Shown: piece by piece, positions 22,618 through 32,952 of the stretch
Layout: every line of letters begins with the position of its first letter
How positions within the stretch are numbered: position 1 is the stretch's first letter
DNA from: Zea mays
Lineage: Eukaryota; Streptophyta; Magnoliopsida; Poales; Poaceae
Reading direction: 5' to 3'
Assembly (NCBI RefSeq): GCF_902167145.1
Contig: NC_050098.1
Coordinates: forward strand, 31,428,501-31,492,500
Length of the DNA: 64,000 nt
The notes under the pieces: generated by a model
Databases searched by the model: none
Told to the model about the DNA's origin: nothing
What the model saw: only the letters and a program-made list of their open reading frames with translations
Position numbers and translations under genes: made by a program

Positions 22618-25011
22618 ATGGATCCTAAGGGGAAGGGAATCGTGATCAACGATAAAGAGAAGGAGTCCTTCGTCAACGAGCCTAAGGATGACAAGCCTAC
22701 CGACTTGGGCTCGGGCCACAAACGCAAAGATGGAAAGAAGAAGACGACGAGACGCATCAAGGAGATCGTCTACTACGACGACAGTGATGAGTCCACTTCT
22801 TCCCATAAGGACAACGACGACAATGACTACGACAAACGAAAGACGGTTAACTCAAACTTTTCTTTTGATTATTCACGTATTCCTCAAAGTTCAAATTCAC
22901 ATTTGCTTTCCATTCCTCTCGGCAAGCCTCCACACTTTGATGGGGAGAACTACGGATTTTGGAGCCACAAAATGCGTAGTCACTTGTTTTCTCTCCATCC
23001 AAGCATATGGGAGATTGTTGAGAATGGAATGAAGTTTGATAGCTCGGATAGTCCTATCTTTATTAATGAACAGATTCATAGAAATGCACAAGCTACTACT
23101 GTGTTGTTAGCCTCCTTGTGCAGGGACGAGTACCATAAGGTGAGCGGCTTGGACAATGCCAAGCAAATCTGGGACACCCTCAAGATCTCTCATGAGGGGA
23201 ATGACGTCACCTTGCTCACTAAGATGGAGTTGGTAGAAGGCGAGCTCGGAAGATTTGCGATGATAAGGGACGAGGAGCCAACCCAAACATACAATCGGCT
23301 CAAGACCCTTATCAACAAAATAAGGAGCTACGGAAGCACGCGATGGACGGACCACGACGTCGTCCGACTAATGCTAAGGTCCTTTACCATTCTTGATCCA
23401 CATTTGGTGAATAATATTCGTGAGAATCCCAGGTACACCAAAATGTCGCCCGAAGAAGTCCTTGGAAAATTTGTAAGCGGACGAATGATGATCAAGGAGG
23501 CGAGGTACGTGGACGACGCACTGAATGGTCCAATCAATGAGCCTCAACCCGTTGCTCTCAAGGCAACAAGAAGCAAGGAGGCGTTACCTAGCAAGGTGGC
23601 GCAAGTTGAGGCGGCAGGGCTCAATGATGAAGAGATGGCCCTCATCATCAAGCGCTTCAAGACGGCGCTTAAGGGTCGCAAGGGACAGCCAAGCAAGACC
23701 AAGTCAAAGGGGAAGCGCTCATGCTTCAAATGTGGTAAGCTTGGTCATTTTATTGCTAACTGTCCCGACAATGATAGTGACCAGGAAAAGGGAAACAAGA
23801 GGGATAAGAAGAAGAATTACAAGAAGGCCAAGGGCGAGGCACATATCGGAAAGGAGTGGGATTCAGATTGCTCCTCCTCCGACTCCGACAATGAAGGACT
23901 CGCCGCCACTGCCTTCAACAAGTCATCCCTCTTCCCCAACGAGCATCACACATGTCTCATGGCGAAGGAGAAGAAGGTATGTACTCGGGATACCACTTAT
24001 GATTCTTCAAGTGATGATGATTCTAGTGATGACGATGAGATAGACTATTCTAGTTTATTTAAGGGTTTGGATAGAATTAAAATTGGCAAAATTAATGAGT
24101 TAATTGATGCCTTGAATGACAAGAATAGGTTACTAGAAAAGAAAGAGGATTTGTTGTATGAAGAGCATGATAAATTCGTTAGTGCACAAAATTCACTTGC
24201 TTTAGAAGTTAAACGAAATGATATGCTTTCTTGTGAAATATCTACTTGCCATGAGACAATTTCTAGCTTGAAGAGCATAAATGATGATTTAAATGCTAAG
24301 CTAGAAAAATCTAGTAAATTAACATCTTGTGTAGAACATGTTGTGATTTGCACTAGGTGTAAAGATTTTAATGTTGATGCTTGTAGTGAACACCTAGATT
24401 GCATTTCTAAACTAAATGATGAAGTAGCTAGTCTTAATGCTCAACTTAAGACTAGCAAAAGTGAATTTGACAAATTAAAATTTGCAAGGGATGCCTACAC
24501 GATTGGTAGACACCCTTCAATTAAGGATGGTCTTGGCTTCAAGAGAGAAGCCAAGAACTTGACAAGCCATAAGGCTCCCATCTCCGCCAAGGAGAAAGGG
24601 AAGGCCCCTATGGCTAATAATGTGCAAAAGAACCATGCTTTTATGTACCATGATAGGAGACAATCTAGAAATACTTATAGGAGTTGTAATGCATATGATG
24701 CTTTTGATTCTCATGCCATGTTTGCTTCTAGTTCTTCCTATGTGCATGATATAAATGTTGGTAGGAGAAATGTTGTTCATAATATGTCTAGGAGAAATGT
24801 TGTTAATGTTCCTAGGAAAGTTAGTGAACCTTCTACAATATATCATGCTTGCAATGCTTCTTTTGCCATTTATAGAAAGAATAAGAAGGTGATTGCTAGG
24901 AAGTTAGGGGCAAGATGCAAGGGAGATAAAACTTGCATTTGGGTCCCTAAGACAATTTTGACTAACCTTGTAGGACCCAACAAGAGTTGGGTACCTAAGA
25001 CCCAAGCCTAA
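22618..25011 (+). CDS. Opie-like Sirevirus gag
   Basis: An intact 797-residue frame starting MDPKGKGIVIND. It forms the RNA-packaging particle of the element. Visible parts: a charged N-terminus; the GKPPHFDGENYGFW start of the gag core (about residue 100); the UBN2-type helical region through EEVLGKFVSGRM; a zinc knuckle CFKCGKLGHFIANC from Cys369; an acidic Ser/Asp stretch (SSSDSDNE); then a long coiled-coil-rich C-terminal part (LLEKKEDLLYEEHDKF...), as in Sirevirus gags. It ends KSWVPKTQA before a TAA. Pol follows in the same frame, so the single stop between them is probably a natural gag/pol boundary, as reported for Sireviruses, rather than damage. Confidence 0.88.
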   Translation: MDPKGKGIVINDKEKESFVNEPKDDKPTDLGSGHKRKDGKKKTTRRIKEIVYYDDSDESTSSHKDNDDNDYDKRKTVNSNFSFDYSRIPQSSNSHLLSIPLGKPPHFDGENYGFWSHKMRSHLFSLHPSIWEIVENGMKFDSSDSPIFINEQIHRNAQATTVLLASLCRDEYHKVSGLDNAKQIWDTLKISHEGNDVTLLTKMELVEGELGRFAMIRDEEPTQTYNRLKTLINKIRSYGSTRWTDHDVVRLMLRSFTILDPHLVNNIRENPRYTKMSPEEVLGKFVSGRMMIKEARYVDDALNGPINEPQPVALKATRSKEALPSKVAQVEAAGLNDEEMALIIKRFKTALKGRKGQPSKTKSKGKRSCFKCGKLGHFIANCPDNDSDQEKGNKRDKKKNYKKAKGEAHIGKEWDSDCSSSDSDNEGLAATAFNKSSLFPNEHHTCLMAKEKKVCTRDTTYDSSSDDDSSDDDEIDYSSLFKGLDRIKIGKINELIDALNDKNRLLEKKEDLLYEEHDKFVSAQNSLALEVKRNDMLSCEISTCHETISSLKSINDDLNAKLEKSSKLTSCVEHVVICTRCKDFNVDACSEHLDCISKLNDEVASLNAQLKTSKSEFDKLKFARDAYTIGRHPSIKDGLGFKREAKNLTSHKAPISAKEKGKAPMANNVQKNHAFMYHDRRQSRNTYRSCNAYDAFDSHAMFASSSSYVHDINVGRRNVVHNMSRRNVVNVPRKVSEPSTIYHACNASFAIYRKNKKVIARKLGARCKGDKTCIWVPKTILTNLVGPNKSWVPKTQA

Positions 25012-25921
25012 ATTTGCCTTGCAGGTTTATGCATCCGGGGTTCAAGCTGGATAATCGACAGCGGATGCACAAACCATATGATAGGGGAGAAGAAGATGTT
25101 CACCTCCTACGTCAAAAACAAGGATTCCCAAGATTCAATAATATTCTGTGATGGGAACCAAGGCAGGGTAAAAGGGTTAGGTAAAATTGCTATTTCATCC
25201 GAGCACTCTATTTCTAATGTGTTTTTAGTTGAGTCGCTTGGATATAATTTGTTATCTGTTAGTCAATTATGCAAAATGGGATATAATTATCTATTTACAA
25301 ATGTAGATGTGTCTGTCTTTAGAAGATGTGATGGTTCACTAGCTTTTAAGGGTGTACTAGACGACAAACTTTATTTGGTTGATTTTGCAAAAGAAGAGGC
25401 CGGTCTAGATGCATGCTTAATCGCTAAGACTTGCATGGGCTGGCTGTGGCATCGCCGCTTAGCACATGTGGGGATGAAGAACCTCCACAAGCTTCTAAAG
25501 GGAGAACACGTGATAGGTCTAACTAATGTACATTTCGAAAAAGATAGACCTTGTGCAGCTTGTCAAGCAGGGAAACAGGTGGGAGGCTCTCATCACACCA
25601 AAAATGTGATGACCACATCAAGACCCTTGGAGATGCTTCATATGGACCTCTTCGGACCCGTCGCCTATCTAAGTATAGGAGGAAGTAAGTATGGTCTTGT
25701 TATAGTTGATGTTTTTTCCCGCTTCACTTGGGTATTCTTTTTGCAGGATAAATCTGAAACCCAAGGGACCCTCAAGCGCTTCTTCAGGAGAGCTCAAAAT
25801 GAGTTTGAGCTCAAGGTGAAGAAGATAAGGAGCGACAACGGGTCCGAGTTCAAGAACCTTCAAGTGGAGGAGTTCCTTGAGGAGGAGGGGATCAAGCACG
25901 AGTTCTCCGCTCCCTACACAC
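25012..25921 (+). pseudogene. Opie-like pol, first part (protease to mid-integrase)
   Basis: In frame with gag after its TAA: the protease motif WIIDSGCTNHM (about 25050), the pre-integrase HRRLAH...CAACQAGK finger, then the integrase core with the first Asp in LHMDLFGP and the second in RSDNGSE (Asp at 25834-25836). The frame reads straight into the inserted Gypsy LTR at 25922, so translation would end there with foreign residues. The catalytic Glu lies on the far side of the insertion. Without that insertion this part would be open. Confidence 0.88.
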
Positions 25922-26396
25922 TGTTGGGGCGAAGGCAAAGACGCCACCCTTCGCTCGAGGCCTTCGCTGCAGCCGCTGGTCCGACAGAGACAAAGCGGGC
26001 AGGGACACCCTTCGCAGGACTCGGCACTTTGACGAAGGCCTGCGGCGACGTCCTACCACGGCGCGTCCTCGTTCAGTCCCAAGGCCCACGTGCGATCTGG
26101 CCCATTGTAACGGGCCCCGCGTGGCCGCCTCTGTATTACGGGCCTAACTTGTAAAGGAATACTTGTAATTACGGTCTGTAACCCTGCTTTATGGGAATAT
26201 TCTGGGGATAAAATAGGTGTCTGAGGGCACATGCGTCCTTAACACAAGACGCTGGCCTCTCAGATACCTATAAATACCCCCGCACAGTGCCCGTGAGAGG
26301 CTAGATCAACAGAGCTATTGCCCCCGTGCACGTAACCCTGTTGTCACCACCGTTCACCCTTGTTGGCCTTCTTGCTGCTGAGAGCGAGTTCCAACA
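25922..26396 (+). repeat. 5' LTR of the Tat-lineage element
   Basis: TGTTGGGGCGAAGG...GAGTTCCAACA, 475 bp, with TATAAATA at 26269-26276 as probable promoter core. Confidence 0.95.
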
Positions 26397-26398
26397 TT

Positions 26399-26409
26399 TG
26401 GCGCCCACC
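26399..26409 (+). other. Primer binding site of the Tat-lineage element
   Basis: TGGCGCCCACC, two bases after the LTR. The TGGCGCC start is typical of plant Gypsy primer sites; I did not identify the exact tRNA. Confidence 0.75.
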
Positions 26410-26436
26410 GTTCGTGCTACGACAAAACCACCCGCG

Positions 26437-29400
26437 ATGGCACCCAAGAGAGCTAACCCCAAGGCTGACGAGGCTGCGAAGGCAGCACTGCTGGTCGCAA
26501 GAAAGGGCAAGGCCCTCGTCCTCACCCAATCCACCCACCAAGAGCCCACTGAAGACAATATTCCCCACACCGGCGAAGACGACACCTTCCACACCTGCGG
26601 AACCGAAGGACAGTCACAGCCGCCCCCAGGCTTCGCCCCACTGGAAGACGCTGACCTCACCGAGGACGGCGAGGTCCTCGGCGTCTCAACAGAAGAACAA
26701 CTGCAGCTGCGCGCCCTGCGCCTCAGGAACCGCAATCTCCAGAGGCAGAAAGAGATACTGGAGGCCAAGCGCCAGCGTGTGTCCGCATTAGCCAAAGTGC
26801 GGCAAATGATACGCAACGAGGAGCAGAAAGCCCAAGACCTCGAGCGCGAGATCGCGCTGATGCAGCGCGAAGGCCACCTCGGTCTACAGCAAGAGCCACC
26901 CCTCCAACAGCGCACACAACCGGAGGACACGCGCGAAGGCCACCTCGGCCGGCAGCATGGCCCACCCCTGCAACACCGGGCGCAGCCGGAGAACCCGCGT
27001 TTCCCCCAGCATGACTACGTCTCCCAGCACGGCGCGCCATTCCAAGGGGTCAACTACCTCGACGAGCGAAGTCCCCTGGCGCCACACCTACAAGTGACGC
27101 CTTGGCCGGCTAACTTTCGAGCGGGGGCATACCCCAAGTACAACGGCAGCACCGACCCGGCGCAGTACATCATGAGTTATTAGGTCGCCGTAGCATCAGC
27201 CGGAGGAGACGACGCCACAATGGCGAAGTCTTTCATCATCGCACTAGAGGGCCCAGCACTCACCTGGTTCACCAGATTGCCTCCGCTGTCCATTGATTCG
27301 TGGAGAAGTCTCAGGGACAAGTTCCTCCTCAACTTCCAAGGCTACCGTCCAGACACCGACGCTTTGGCCGAGCTCTCGCTTTGCAAACAGCTGGAAAAAG
27401 AGACTCTGCGTGAGTATTACCGCAAGTTCTTAACACTCAAGTCACAGCTGCCCTCTGTCGACGATCAGATCGCTATCCACTACGCCATCAATGGCCTTCG
27501 GGCTGGCGTCCTCTACAGCCATCGTATCAGAGATCCACCAAAGAGCTTGCAGGAGCTATATCAGCTCTTCGAAAAATATGCCAAATCCGAAGAGCTCCAC
27601 CAGCGCAAGGTTGAGTCACAGCGGAAGCCCAAAGATGCCCCGCAGTCCAGCCGCACCTGGACGAGGACTCCGCAACCAGACTTCGGTCGAGACGGCCGCA
27701 GTCAACAGCAAGTGCACAACATCGTCAACCAACAGCCTGCTGCTGATCCCCCTCGCCGCCAGGAATATCCCCCTCAGGGCCGCGGAAACGGAACTCGCGG
27801 CAGGGGTCGAGGGCGGGCGCAACAGCCGCTGCGCCGATTCTATTGCCTTTTCCACGGCGAAGACTGCGCCCACCAGACCAAAGACTGCCCCGAGACGAAG
27901 GCCACCAGAGACAGAATGGCGCGGGCGCAGCCAGCCGACAATCCCAGAATTGTCGCGCATAATTACCAGCCACCCCCTCCACCATATATTCACGCTCCCG
28001 CTCCGCATCCACCGCACCACGCTTACCAACACCATCAGGAAGTACAAATCGTACCTCCTCCACCCCCACCACCACACCAGCAACATCAGAACATCCCCCA
28101 TGCCCCAAAGCAGGAAGACTTCGCCGATCAGCCATATCGCGGAGTCATTCACATGATAACAGGGGGGTCTAGCACTGACTTCGACACCAAGCGGCAGAAG
28201 CGGGACCACTACCGCAGCATCAACCATGTCGCCGTCACTGGCCCAGTCGTGCAGACGAAGTGGTCCCACATACCGCTAACCTTCGACGCACGAGACGTCG
28301 ACCTGCGCAGCGCCCCCCACATCGACGCTATGGTCATCAATTGCAGCGTGGCAGGCTGGGACTTACACAAAGTCCTAGTCGACAACGGCAGTCAGGCGGA
28401 CATCATCTTCCTCCACGCCTTCGACCGCATGGGTATAAGCCACAGCTTGCTGAAGCCTTCGGACAACCCGTTGTATGGTTTCGGCGGCAAGGGCACCTTT
28501 CCAGTTGGCAAGATAGAGTTGCCCCTCTCCTTCGGTGTAGCGCCCAATGCCCGAAGTGAGCAAGTAACCTTCGACATTGTCGACATGGTATATCCATACA
28601 ACGCCATCATGGGCCGGGGCTCCATCAACAAGTTCGAAGCTGCCATCCACGGGTTGTACCTATGTATGAAGATACCAGGCCCGCTAGGCGCCATCACAGT
28701 CTACGGCAACCAGCAGACGGCGCGCAACATTGAGCGGGACTTCGTGCCCGGTCAGAGAAACGTACACTGTCTCTCGACCCAGCGCGAGGTCCCTACGCCG
28801 GCCAGCCCAACCGACAAGGCGCAGTTGCAGTGCCAAGACGGGACCAAGACTGTCCCCCTCGATCAGGCCACACCCAAGCAGACAGTAACTATCAGCGAAG
28901 ACCTCACCTCACTTGAAGAAGAGAAACTTCTCTGCTGCCTGGCCAAGAATAAAGATGTCTTCGCCTGGTCTGCCCTCGATCTGGTCGGAGTCAGCCGAGC
29001 CATAATTGAGCACAGCTTGGGCATTGACCCTTCGGTGCGACCCAAAAAGCAGAAGCTTCGCAAAATGTCAGACGAAAAGACAGAGGCCGCCAAGGCGGAG
29101 GTGCATCGCCTCCTGGAGGCTAAATTCATCGAGCCAGTGGCTTACCCCACGTGGCTCTCCAATGTCGTGATGGTGCAGAAAAAAAGCGGAAAATGGCGCA
29201 TGTGCATAGACTTCACCAGTCTCAATAAGGCCTGCCCAAAGGACAATTTCCCGTTGCCACGGATCGACAAAATAGTCGATAGCGCGGCCGGATGCGAGGT
29301 CATGTCCCTCCTCGACTGCTTCTCCGGCTATCACCAGATATACATGAAGGAGGAAGACAAGGCTAGCACCAGCTTTATAACACCCTTTGGCACTTATTGC

Positions 29401-32091
29401 TTTGTCAGAATGCCGGAGGGTCTCAAGAATGCCGGATCCACCTTTTCCAGACTCACCAAAACAGTGCTCGAGGGGCAGGTCGGCAGAAACATATTCACAT
29501 ATGTGGACGACATCGTCGTCGCCAGCAAGAATAAGGAGGACCATCTCGCCGACCTAGCAGAGACATTCGCGAACATGCGAGATGCACGACTCCGCCTAAA
29601 CCCGGAAAAGTGCGTTTTCGGTGTTCGCCAGGGCAAGATATTGGGCTACCTGGTGTCCCGCCGCGGCATCGAGGCCAACCCAACCAAGATCCAGGCCATC
29701 GTCGATATGTCGCCTCCGCAGTCTGCCAGGGACGTCCAGCGCCTGACAGGCAGGATGGCAGCTCTCAACAGATTCATCTCCAGGTCCGCCGAGCGAAGTC
29801 TCCCCTTCCTCAAAACACTCCGCGGAGCGAAGGACTTCGCTTGGGGACCGGAGCAAGCAGCGGCCTTCGCCTCACTAAAACAGTACCTGTCGGAGCTGGC
29901 CATCCTCACGAGCCCCGACTCCTCGCTCCCCTTATTGCTCTATGTCGCGGCTTCGCCGCACGCAGTCAGCGCGGCACTGGTGCAGGAGCAGACAGTCGAG
30001 GACGCAGTCAGACAGTGCCCTGTCTACTATGTCTCCGAAGTCCTGACACCGTCCAAATGCAACATGACAGAGCTGGAGAAGATAGCCTACGCAGTTGTTA
30101 TGTCCTCGCGCAAGCTGCGTCATTATTTTGAAGCATTCAAGGTCTGAGTCACCTCAGACAGGGGGCTCGGCGAACTATTCAGGAACCCGGAGGCATCAGT
30201 GAGGATTGCCAAGTGGGCAGCCGAACTCTCCGGCTACCACATCTGCTTCGAGCCCAGAACAGCTATCAAGTCGCAAGTCCTGGCAGACTTCATCGTCGAC
30301 TGGACTGGGCCAGTAACGCAACCGGACCCATCCACAGAAAAGGTCTGGACCATCCATTGCGACGGTGCATGGTGTCATGCGGGGGCAGGCGTCGCTGCAG
30401 TTGTCACCTCGCCAGCCGGAGTCAAACATAGATATGCAGCACGCCTCAGCTTCGCTCTGGAATCCGACAAATGCACAAACAACATAGCAGAGTATGAAGC
30501 AGTCATCCTCGGCCTCCGCAAGCTAAGGGCCCTCGGAGTCACCACATGTATCATCAAAACAGACTCCAAGATAGTTGCCGGTCAGGTCGAGAAAGACTAT
30601 GCAGCAAAAGACCCCGCCCTCATGCAATACCTCGCGGCTATCCGAAGTCTCGAGAGACAATTCAAGGGATTCACCCTGCAGCATGTGGATAGGGCCAAGA
30701 ACGAGGAGGCCGATGCCTTAGCCAAGGCCGCCGCCAGGGGCGAGCCCCTGCCCTTCGACGTGTTTTTCCACACCATCGGCACCCCAGCTGTCCGGAGCCC
30801 CGAAGGGCTCCAGATAACTAATGATAGCGAAGGCCACCGTATAGTCAACCTAATCATGACAGAAGACTGGAGGGCACCAATAACCCTGTTCCTGCAGGGG
30901 TACTATCATCCAGCCGACGTCAGTGAGGCAAAGCGCCTCAGACACCGAAGCCGGGACTTCGCTCTGGTCGAGGGCCAACTGTACAAAAAAGGGGTCAGTC
31001 TGCCAATGCTCAAATGCGTCACCGAAACCGAAGGCATGCAGATCCTACGCGAAGTCCACAGTGGCACGTGCGGCTCGCACGCAGGGCCAAGGGCCCTGGC
31101 TGCCAAGGTGATCCGTCAAGGGTTTTACTGGCCCGCAATGATCTGCGCCGCAAATCGGGTCACGAGGTCCTGCGAAGCCTGCCAGAAGTTCTCCCCTCGG
31201 TCAGGCAACCCCTCGCAATATACAAAGCTGATTGCCCATACATGGCCTCTCCAGCGTTGGGGCCTGGACATCGTCGGGCCCCTGCCCACCGCTCAGGGGA
31301 ACCTTAAGTTCGCCTTCGTGGCTGTCGAATACTTCACTAAATGGATTGAAGCGAGGGCTGTTTCCACAATCACATCAAAGACTGCCCAAAAATTCTTCTG
31401 GCAGAACATCGTTTGCCGCTTCGGAGTACCGTCCGAGCTAACAGTCGACAACGACAAACAGTTCGACAGCCAAGATTTCAAGGATTTTTGTTTTTCCATC
31501 GGCACCAAGCTTGCCTTCGCTTCAGTCTATCATCCGCAGTCCAACGGGGTTGTGGAGCGCGCCAATGGGAAAATATTCACAACTGTCAAAAAGATGCTCC
31601 TCGATGAAAGAAAAGGCAGGTGGACCGATTTATTACCAGAGGCAGTCTGGGCGCTAAACACAACCGAGTGCAGAGCGACCGGGTTCACTCCTTTCCGCCT
31701 TCTATACGGATCCGAGGCAATGACCCCGCAAGAAATAAAGCATGGGTCCCCGCGTACAGTTCCGTCAGCCGTCCCCGACGTGGATGAGCCAACTTCAAAA
31801 GATCTCATTGACGGAGACCGGGTCTTCGCCTTACAGGCCCTGAACAAATATCAGGCCCAGACCAAAGCATGGCGCGACCGTGCAGTCATCCCGAGGGAGT
31901 TCAGCGAGGGGGACCTCGTACTCATCCGAACAGCTCGGACGGAGTCCAAGGGCAAATTGGAGCCCAAGTGGGAGGGCCCCTTCATAGTCAAATCAAAAGC
32001 TTCCCCCAGTGCTTACAGGCTCACAACGCCAAACGGCGAAGACCTAGAGCACTCCTGGAACGTCGACAACCTTCGCAAATTTTTTGTTTGA
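26437..32091 (+). pseudogene. Tat-lineage gag-pol polyprotein with two nonsense codons
   Basis: A single frame of 1,885 codons from ATG 26437 to TGA 32089-32091, broken only by TAG at codon 249 (27181-27183) and TGA at codon 1237 (30145-30147). Domains: gag with a coiled-coil N-terminus (about 100-160), the retrotransposon gag core (about 255-380) and a CLFHGEDCAHQTKDC zinc-like motif; protease DNGSQADII (Asp649); RT with YVDD at 1022-1025; the first RNase H after it; a second, archaeal-type RNase H starting CDGAWC (Asp1309); an H-H-C-C integrase finger (about 1541-1590); and an integrase core with Asp1611, Asp1671 and Glu1707 (D-35-E). Both stops fit C-to-T change (a CAG- or CGA-type codon), as expected for methylated, silenced DNA. 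All catalytic residues remain. Confidence 0.9.
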
Positions 32092-32323
32092 CCCATTTAG
32101 GGCCGATTTCGCCCTTGTAATTCGCCGCAAACAATCTTGTACCGGCCCGCACTCTTTTCCTCCCGGGGGGTGAGGTTTTTAACGAGGCGGAGCCATGTAA
32201 TATATGTGAGAAAAATCCCCCGCAAAAGCATGTGTCGAAAAAAGACCGCAACAACGGTCTTCGGCATTCGACCAATTCGAAGTCACCGCGAGGCTAAGCG
32301 CTAGCCACCCTCGCGTGCGACCA
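32092..32323 (+). other. Untranslated spacer after Tat gag-pol
   Basis: Non-coding sequence between the pol stop and the tandem array, with a TCCCGGGGGG run near 32160. No promoter or gene assigned. Confidence 0.5.
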
Positions 32324-32952
32324 ATCCGCGCAGAAGTCGCCTAAGGGTGCAGCCGGACTTAGCACAACAAGTGCGCAAAAAACGAAGTCCATCGCGAAGA
32401 CTATCCGCGCAGAAGTCGCCTAAGGGTGCAGCCGGACTCAGCACAACAAGTGCGCAAAAAACGAAGTCTATCGCGAAGACTATCCGCGCAGAAGTCGCCT
32501 AAGGGTGTAGCCGGACTTAGCACAACAAGTGCGCAAAAAACGAAGTCCATCGCGAAGACTATCCGCGCAGAAGTCGCCTAAGGGTGCAGCCGGACTCAGC
32601 ACAACAAGTGCGCAAAAAACGAAGTCTATCGCGAAGACTATCCGCGCAGAAGTCGCCTAAGGGTGCAGCCGGACTCAGCACAACAAGTGCGCAAAAAACG
32701 AAGTCCATCGCGAAGACTATCCGCGCAGAAGTCGCCTAAGGGTGCAGCCGGACTTAGCACAACAAGTGCGCAAAAATCCAAAGTCCATCGCGAAGACTAT
32801 CCGCGCAGAAGTCGCCTAAGGGTGCAGCCGGACTCAGCACAACAAGTGCGCAAAAATCCGAAGTCTATCGCGAAGACTATCCGCGCAGAAGTCGCCTAAA
32901 AGGTGCAGCCGGACCAAGCACAAACGCGCAAAAATCCGAAGTCTATCGCAGC
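32324..32952. repeat. 79-80-bp tandem repeat array (about 8 units)
   Basis: Units start ATCCGCGCAGAAGTCGCC at 32324, 32403, 32482, 32561, 32640, 32719, 32799 and 32879 (the last is partial and diverged). Spacing is 79 bp, then 80 bp. Alternating TCCATCG/TCTATCG and CTTAGC/CTCAGC variants suggest two-unit steps of amplification. Tat-lineage elements often carry such arrays after pol, and they are known seeds of satellite DNA. The 3' end of the antisense gene runs into it. Confidence 0.92.

Noticed and set aside
29068..29544. 158-codon minus-strand frame (and 27616-28269 minus, 217 codons)
   Set aside because: These are shadows of the GC-rich Tat gag-pol coding strand, with no independent motifs or promoter, unlike the antisense gene at 32834-35606.
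32324..32952. Regularly spaced repeats resembling a CRISPR array
   Set aside because: The whole 79-bp unit is conserved with no unique spacers, it lies inside a plant retrotransposon, and no cas genes are present.
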